From: Allosphingosinicella vermicomposti
GTDB lineage: Bacteria; Pseudomonadota; Alphaproteobacteria; Sphingomonadales; Sphingomonadaceae
DNA length: 64,000 nt
Assembly (NCBI RefSeq): GCF_003012815.1
Contig: NZ_PXYJ01000001.1
Coordinates: 682,001 to 746,000 of the forward strand
Reading direction: 5' to 3'
Below are positions 60,906 to 64,000 of the stretch, piece by piece. A program made the position numbers and the translations under genes. The number at the start of each line of letters is the position of its first letter. The first letter of the stretch is position 1. Below the pieces are notes generated by a model. That model was given only the letters and a program-made list of their open reading frames with translations. It was not told the origin of the DNA and made no database searches.

Positions 60906-61697
60906 TTAGAGAGTTTCGATCCTGGCTAGCCCGAAATCGCGAAGAGCGACTGTATAAGCTTCGACTTCCGGCGCTCTGCGGGTGAAGACCGCGAAGCTGT
61001 CAGATGGAATATCGGGCCAAACATGCGCCCGCGTCAGCCAGGCGGTGCGGCGGGCGATACCTTCGCTGCCGTCCACGAAGCGGATGGGGCGCGTGGCGGT
61101 CTTTGCCAATTCTTCCTCGACCAGCGGAAAGTGTGTGCAGGAGAGGACGATCGTGTCGATCCGGTCGCCACCCGTTTGAGAGAAGAGGCCATCGAGGGCG
61201 CGGGCGAAGATAGCGGGATCGGGCGTTTCCCCCCGCAATTTCGCTTCGGCGGCGTCGACCAGCTCGGCCGAGCCGTGGCGGATCACCGTGCAATCGCTGG
61301 CGAATTCTGCGGAAAGGCGATCCACATAGGCCTGGCGCACCGTGGCGTTCGTGCCGAGGACGCCGATGGTGCGCGATTTCGAGAGCGCCGCCGCCGGTTT
61401 GATCGCGGGCACGGTGCCCACGATCGGCAGGTCGAGCGCGGCGCGGACGTGGTCGAGCGCAATGGTGGAGGCGGTGTTGCAGGCGATGACGATCAATTCG
61501 GGATCGAAGCGTTCGGAGAGGCGGCCAAGAAGGGCGGGAACGCGCGCCGCAATCTCCGCCTCGCTCTTCGTGCCGTAGGGATAGCCCGCATTGTCAGCGA
61601 CATAGACGATGGGCGCGGCCGGCATCAGCGCGCGGATCGGTTTCAGGACGGACAGGCCGCCAATTCCGGAATCGAAGATGAGGAGGGGTTTTGCCAT
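60906..61697 (-). CDS. murI: Glutamate racemase
   Basis: MurI makes D-glutamate for peptidoglycan. The 263-residue product has [29 protein letters not shown], and the two catalytic cysteines Cys73 ([15 protein letters not shown]) and Cys187 ([14 protein letters not shown]). It stands alone between hemA and the divergent plsY. Confidence 0.96.
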   Translation of the reverse strand: MAKPLLIFDSGIGGLSVLKPIRALMPAAPIVYVADNAGYPYGTKSEAEIAARVPALLGRLSERFDPELIVIACNTASTIALDHVRAALDLPIVGTVPAIKPAAALSKSRTIGVLGTNATVRQAYVDRLSAEFASDCTVIRHGSAELVDAAEAKLRGETPDPAIFARALDGLFSQTGGDRIDTIVLSCTHFPLVEEELAKTATRPIRFVDGSEGIARRTAWLTRAHVWPDIPSDSFAVFTRRAPEVEAYTVALRDFGLARIETL

Positions 61698-61772
61698 TTA
61701 TTGGCTGTGTAGCCTCTCATCCGTTCGCGAGTAAATGTTGCGCGTCCGAAGCGAGGCGCTAAACCCGGCGGC

Positions 61773-62375
61773 ATGTTGACGCCTGAAACCGCGCTTCCGC
61801 CGATCCTTGCCCTCCTGATCGGCTACTGTCTTGGCTCCATCCCTTTCGGTATCATTCTTACCCGCCTCACCGGTGCGGGCGACTTGCGGGCAATCGGTTC
61901 AGGTAATATCGGCGCGACCAATGTGCTGCGGACGGGGCGCAAGGGCCTCGCCGCGGCGACCTTGATCCTCGATATGCTGAAGGCGACGGCGGCGATCCTG
62001 ATCGTTCGGGCGCTGTTTCCGGGTCTTGAAGGCGTTGCGGCGATAGGCGCGCTGCTCGGGCATCTTTATCCAGTGTGGCTGCGCTTCCGGGGCGGCAAGG
62101 GCGTGGCGACCTTCCTCGGCATTCTCCTCGGGCTCGCACCCTTATTGGCGCTGATCTTTGCGACCGTGTGGATCGGCGCGTTGCTTTTAAGCCGCCGCTC
62201 TTCGGTGGGCGGCATGTCCGCATCGCTTTCCGCGCCCGTTGCTGCTTTCGCGACAGGCGAGGTTGCAATGGCCTCGCTCTTCCTCGGCATGGCCTTGCTC
62301 ATATTGTGGAAGCACCGTGAAAATATCGGGCGTCTCATCGCCGGGACGGAACCCAAAGTAGGGCAGAAAAAGTGA
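61773..62375 (+). CDS. plsY: Glycerol-3-phosphate acyltransferase PlsY
   Basis: PlsY uses acyl-phosphate to acylate glycerol-3-phosphate, the first step of phospholipid synthesis. The 200-residue membrane protein has five helices and motifs YCLGSIPFGIILTRL, GSGNIGATNVLRTGRKG, GHLYPVWLRFRGGKGVATF and ILWKHRENIGRLIAGTEPK. Its stop overlaps the dprA GTG by 4 nt. Confidence 0.95.
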   Translation: MLTPETALPPILALLIGYCLGSIPFGIILTRLTGAGDLRAIGSGNIGATNVLRTGRKGLAAATLILDMLKATAAILIVRALFPGLEGVAAIGALLGHLYPVWLRFRGGKGVATFLGILLGLAPLLALIFATVWIGALLLSRRSSVGGMSASLSAPVAAFATGEVAMASLFLGMALLILWKHRENIGRLIAGTEPKVGQKK

Positions 62376-63463
62376 CTGGCTTTTCAGAGGACCAGCTCGC
62401 CCGGCTTCGCCTCATCCGGTCTGACAATGTCGGGCCGGTCACTTACTTCCAGCTCCTTGCACGCTATGGATCGGCAAAGGCGGCGCTCGATGCCATTCCG
62501 GATCTTGCCGCGCGAGGGGGCGGCCGCCCGCCGCGTATCGCCCCGCGCGCGGCGATTGAGCGGGAGATGGAGCGGGTGGCGGCATTGGGTGCGCGCTACT
62601 TGTTCTTGGGGCAGGGTCTTTATCCCCCGCTGCTGGCCGAGCTCGACACGGCGCCGCCCGCGCTCATCGCCAAGGGACAATTCTCCCTGCTCGACATGCC
62701 CGCTATCGCGATGGTCGGCGCGCGCAATGCATCGGCCGCCGCCTGCCGCTTCGCCCGGCAATTGGCGCAGGATGTTGCGGGGGGCGGCGCTGTGGTCGTT
62801 TCCGGCCTTGCGCGCGGCATCGACACGGCGGTCCATGACGGCGCGCTGGAAGGCGGCACGATCGCCGTCATCGCGGGCGGTATCGATGTCTATTATCCGC
62901 CGGAAAACGAGGCGCGGCAGAAGGCGATATCCGAACGCGGCCTGCTGATCGCCGAGCAGCCGCCAGGCGTTCAGCCCCATGCGCGGCATTTCCCCTATCG
63001 CAACCGGATCATCGCTGGTCTCTCCCACGGTACGGTGGTGTTGGAGGCCGCGCCAAGATCCGGCTCGCTCATCACCGCGCGCTATGCCGCCGAATTCGGG
63101 CGCGACGTGATGGCGGTGCCTGGCTCCCCCATCGATCCGCGCGCGCAGGGCTGCAATGGCCTGATCCGCGACGGCGCGACCCTGATCCAGAATGCGGAGG
63201 ATGTCCTTGAAACAATCCGCCCCTTCCACCTTCGCCCCCTCGCGCAGGTAGGCCGCGATTACGCCGCTCCTGCCGCCGCCCCGGACGCAAGCGAGAAGGA
63301 ACGGCGGGTGGTGCTGGATCTCCTCAGTCCCACGGCGGTGTCCGTGGACGAAGTGATCCGCCAGGCCGAACTACCGCCCGCGATCGTGCACATGGTCTTG
63401 CTTGAGCTCGAGCTTGCCGGACGTCTGGAACGGCATGCGGGCGCAAAGGTCAGCCTCGCCTAG
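62372..63463 (+). CDS. dprA: DNA-processing protein DprA
   Basis: DprA loads RecA on incoming single-stranded DNA during transformation. The 363-residue chain has a SAM-like N-domain, a Rossmann-like fold with MVGARNASAAACRFARQLA, SGLARGIDTAVHDGALEGG, IAGGIDVYYPPEN, FPYRNRIIAGLSHGTVVLEA, SLITARYAAEFGRDVMAVPG and a C-terminal winged helix (LSPTAVSVDEVIRQAELPPA). Start GTG at 62372 overlaps plsY. Confidence 0.94.
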   Translation: MTGFSEDQLARLRLIRSDNVGPVTYFQLLARYGSAKAALDAIPDLAARGGGRPPRIAPRAAIEREMERVAALGARYLFLGQGLYPPLLAELDTAPPALIAKGQFSLLDMPAIAMVGARNASAAACRFARQLAQDVAGGGAVVVSGLARGIDTAVHDGALEGGTIAVIAGGIDVYYPPENEARQKAISERGLLIAEQPPGVQPHARHFPYRNRIIAGLSHGTVVLEAAPRSGSLITARYAAEFGRDVMAVPGSPIDPRAQGCNGLIRDGATLIQNAEDVLETIRPFHLRPLAQVGRDYAAPAAAPDASEKERRVVLDLLSPTAVSVDEVIRQAELPPAIVHMVLLELELAGRLERHAGAKVSLA

Positions 63464-63948
63464 AAATCCTTGCGGAAATAGACACTGTCGCACCAGCCGA
63501 TTTGGGTGAAGGCGGTGCGTTCGGTGCGGCCGGTTTCGTAAAATCCATATTTTTCGAGGAGGCGGATCGACGGGGCGTTGCGGGGGTCGACGTCGGCGGT
63601 GAGGTGCGTGACGTCCGGCCGCCTCGCGACATGGTCGAGGAAGGCGGCCAGTGCTTCGGTCGTCAGGCCCTGGCCCCAGTGATCCGGGTGGATGATGTAG
63701 CCAAGCTCTGGGAGGCGCCAGGCGCCGATCTTGCCGATCACCGCGCCGTCCCTTTCGATGATGAAGTCTTCGGACTGCTCGGGCGTGGAGGAGATCATGG
63801 ACTCCATCCACGCCGCCGTTACCTCCACGGTTTCATGCGGCGGCGTCGACCAGTAGAGCGTGGCGCGCGGGTCGCTCAGCACGCAATGCATGGCGGCAAG
63901 ATCGTCCATCGTCGCGCGACGCAAAAGTAGGCGCGGTGTACGGATCAT
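63460..63948 (-). CDS. GNAT family N-acetyltransferase (RimJ/RimL-like)
   Basis: A 162-residue acetyltransferase: MIRTPRLLLRRATMDDLAAM, ELGYIIHPDHWGQGLTTEAL with the acetyl-CoA loop HPDHWGQGLTTEA, and the C-terminal NAPSIRLLEKYGFYETGR. It resembles RimJ-type enzymes acting on protein or small-molecule amines. Its stop overlaps the dprA stop by 4 nt on the opposite strand. The 52 nt to the window end hold no recognisable feature. Confidence 0.9.
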   Translation of the reverse strand: MIRTPRLLLRRATMDDLAAMHCVLSDPRATLYWSTPPHETVEVTAAWMESMISSTPEQSEDFIIERDGAVIGKIGAWRLPELGYIIHPDHWGQGLTTEALAAFLDHVARRPDVTHLTADVDPRNAPSIRLLEKYGFYETGRTERTAFTQIGWCDSVYFRKDF

Positions 63949-64000
63949 CGCGAGCGCCCTTGACGAACCATATCGCCAGTCACCACCCTCGCGCGTACGT

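Noticed and set aside
1-64000. CRISPR arrays, insertion sequences, prophage
   Set aside because: No regular direct-repeat arrays with spacers, transposase motifs or phage structural genes were seen; repeats present are inverted hairpins of several families.

Overview
The window is ordinary-looking chromosomal DNA of a high-GC alphaproteobacterium, most probably a sphingomonad (Sphingomonadales). The clues are a Shemin-type 5-aminolevulinate synthase (hemA), an F0 ATP synthase operon with both b' and b subunits and without the F1 genes, a KorAB 2-oxoacid:ferredoxin oxidoreductase in an otherwise aerobic gene set, the ComF/glutaredoxin/nitrilase/DUF1178 cluster, and many intergenic palindromic repeats of the types seen in sphingomonads. 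No phage, transposon, CRISPR array or other accessory island is visible. No gene-free stretch exceeds about 300 bases, and most of the longer gaps hold palindromic repeats.

Layout. 1-3.2 kb: minus-strand arginine succinyltransferase operon (M20 hydrolase, astA, astB cut by the window edge), then rppH. 3.4-8.6 kb: korA-korB, a cyclopropane fatty acid synthase, an SDR. 8.7-13.1 kb: purF, a small lipoprotein, and a MerR regulator with an acyl-CoA dehydrogenase behind a palindromic operator. 13.2-18.9 kb: lipoproteins and unknowns, an overlapping metallophosphoesterase/nucleotidyltransferase pair, msrB. 18.9-25.7 kb: cysK with an MFS exporter, a degenerate IscU/NifU-like scaffold, a Kef-type antiporter, aroK-aroB. 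25.7-31.7 kb: a coupled unknown pair, xerD, accA, an M48 lipoprotein protease, two orphan Flp pilins. 31.7-35.4 kb: mutT, a methyltransferase, comF, grxC, a nitrilase homologue, DUF1178, tRNA-Arg. 35.5-39.6 kb: a haem-oxygenase-like diiron oxidase translationally coupled to an arginine-deiminase-like enzyme, folE and lipoproteins. 39.8-46.4 kb: the F0 operon, uvrC, a DUF938 methyltransferase, a PAP2 phosphatase, tRNA-Lys. 46.4-54.5 kb: folK, a minimal subtilase, aguA-aguB polyamine genes, M28 and S9 peptidases. 54.5-64 kb: rpsD, small cysteine-pair proteins around a chorismate mutase, trmJ-nrdR, glyA-rpiB, hemA, murI, plsY-dprA and a GNAT acetyltransferase.

How the genes work together. The set is mainly housekeeping, with a bias to arginine and guanidine metabolism: ast (arginine to glutamate), aguA/aguB (agmatine to putrescine) and the uncharacterised diiron oxidase/deiminase pair. 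That pair is the best candidate here for an undescribed pathway. Shikimate genes, one-carbon genes (glyA, folE, folK), nucleotide-pool hygiene (mutT, nrdR, purF) and envelope lipid and cell-wall genes (accA, plsY, cfa, murI) make up most of the remainder.

Limits. All functions come from motif reading; no database search was run. Several start codons are choices between candidates and are flagged.
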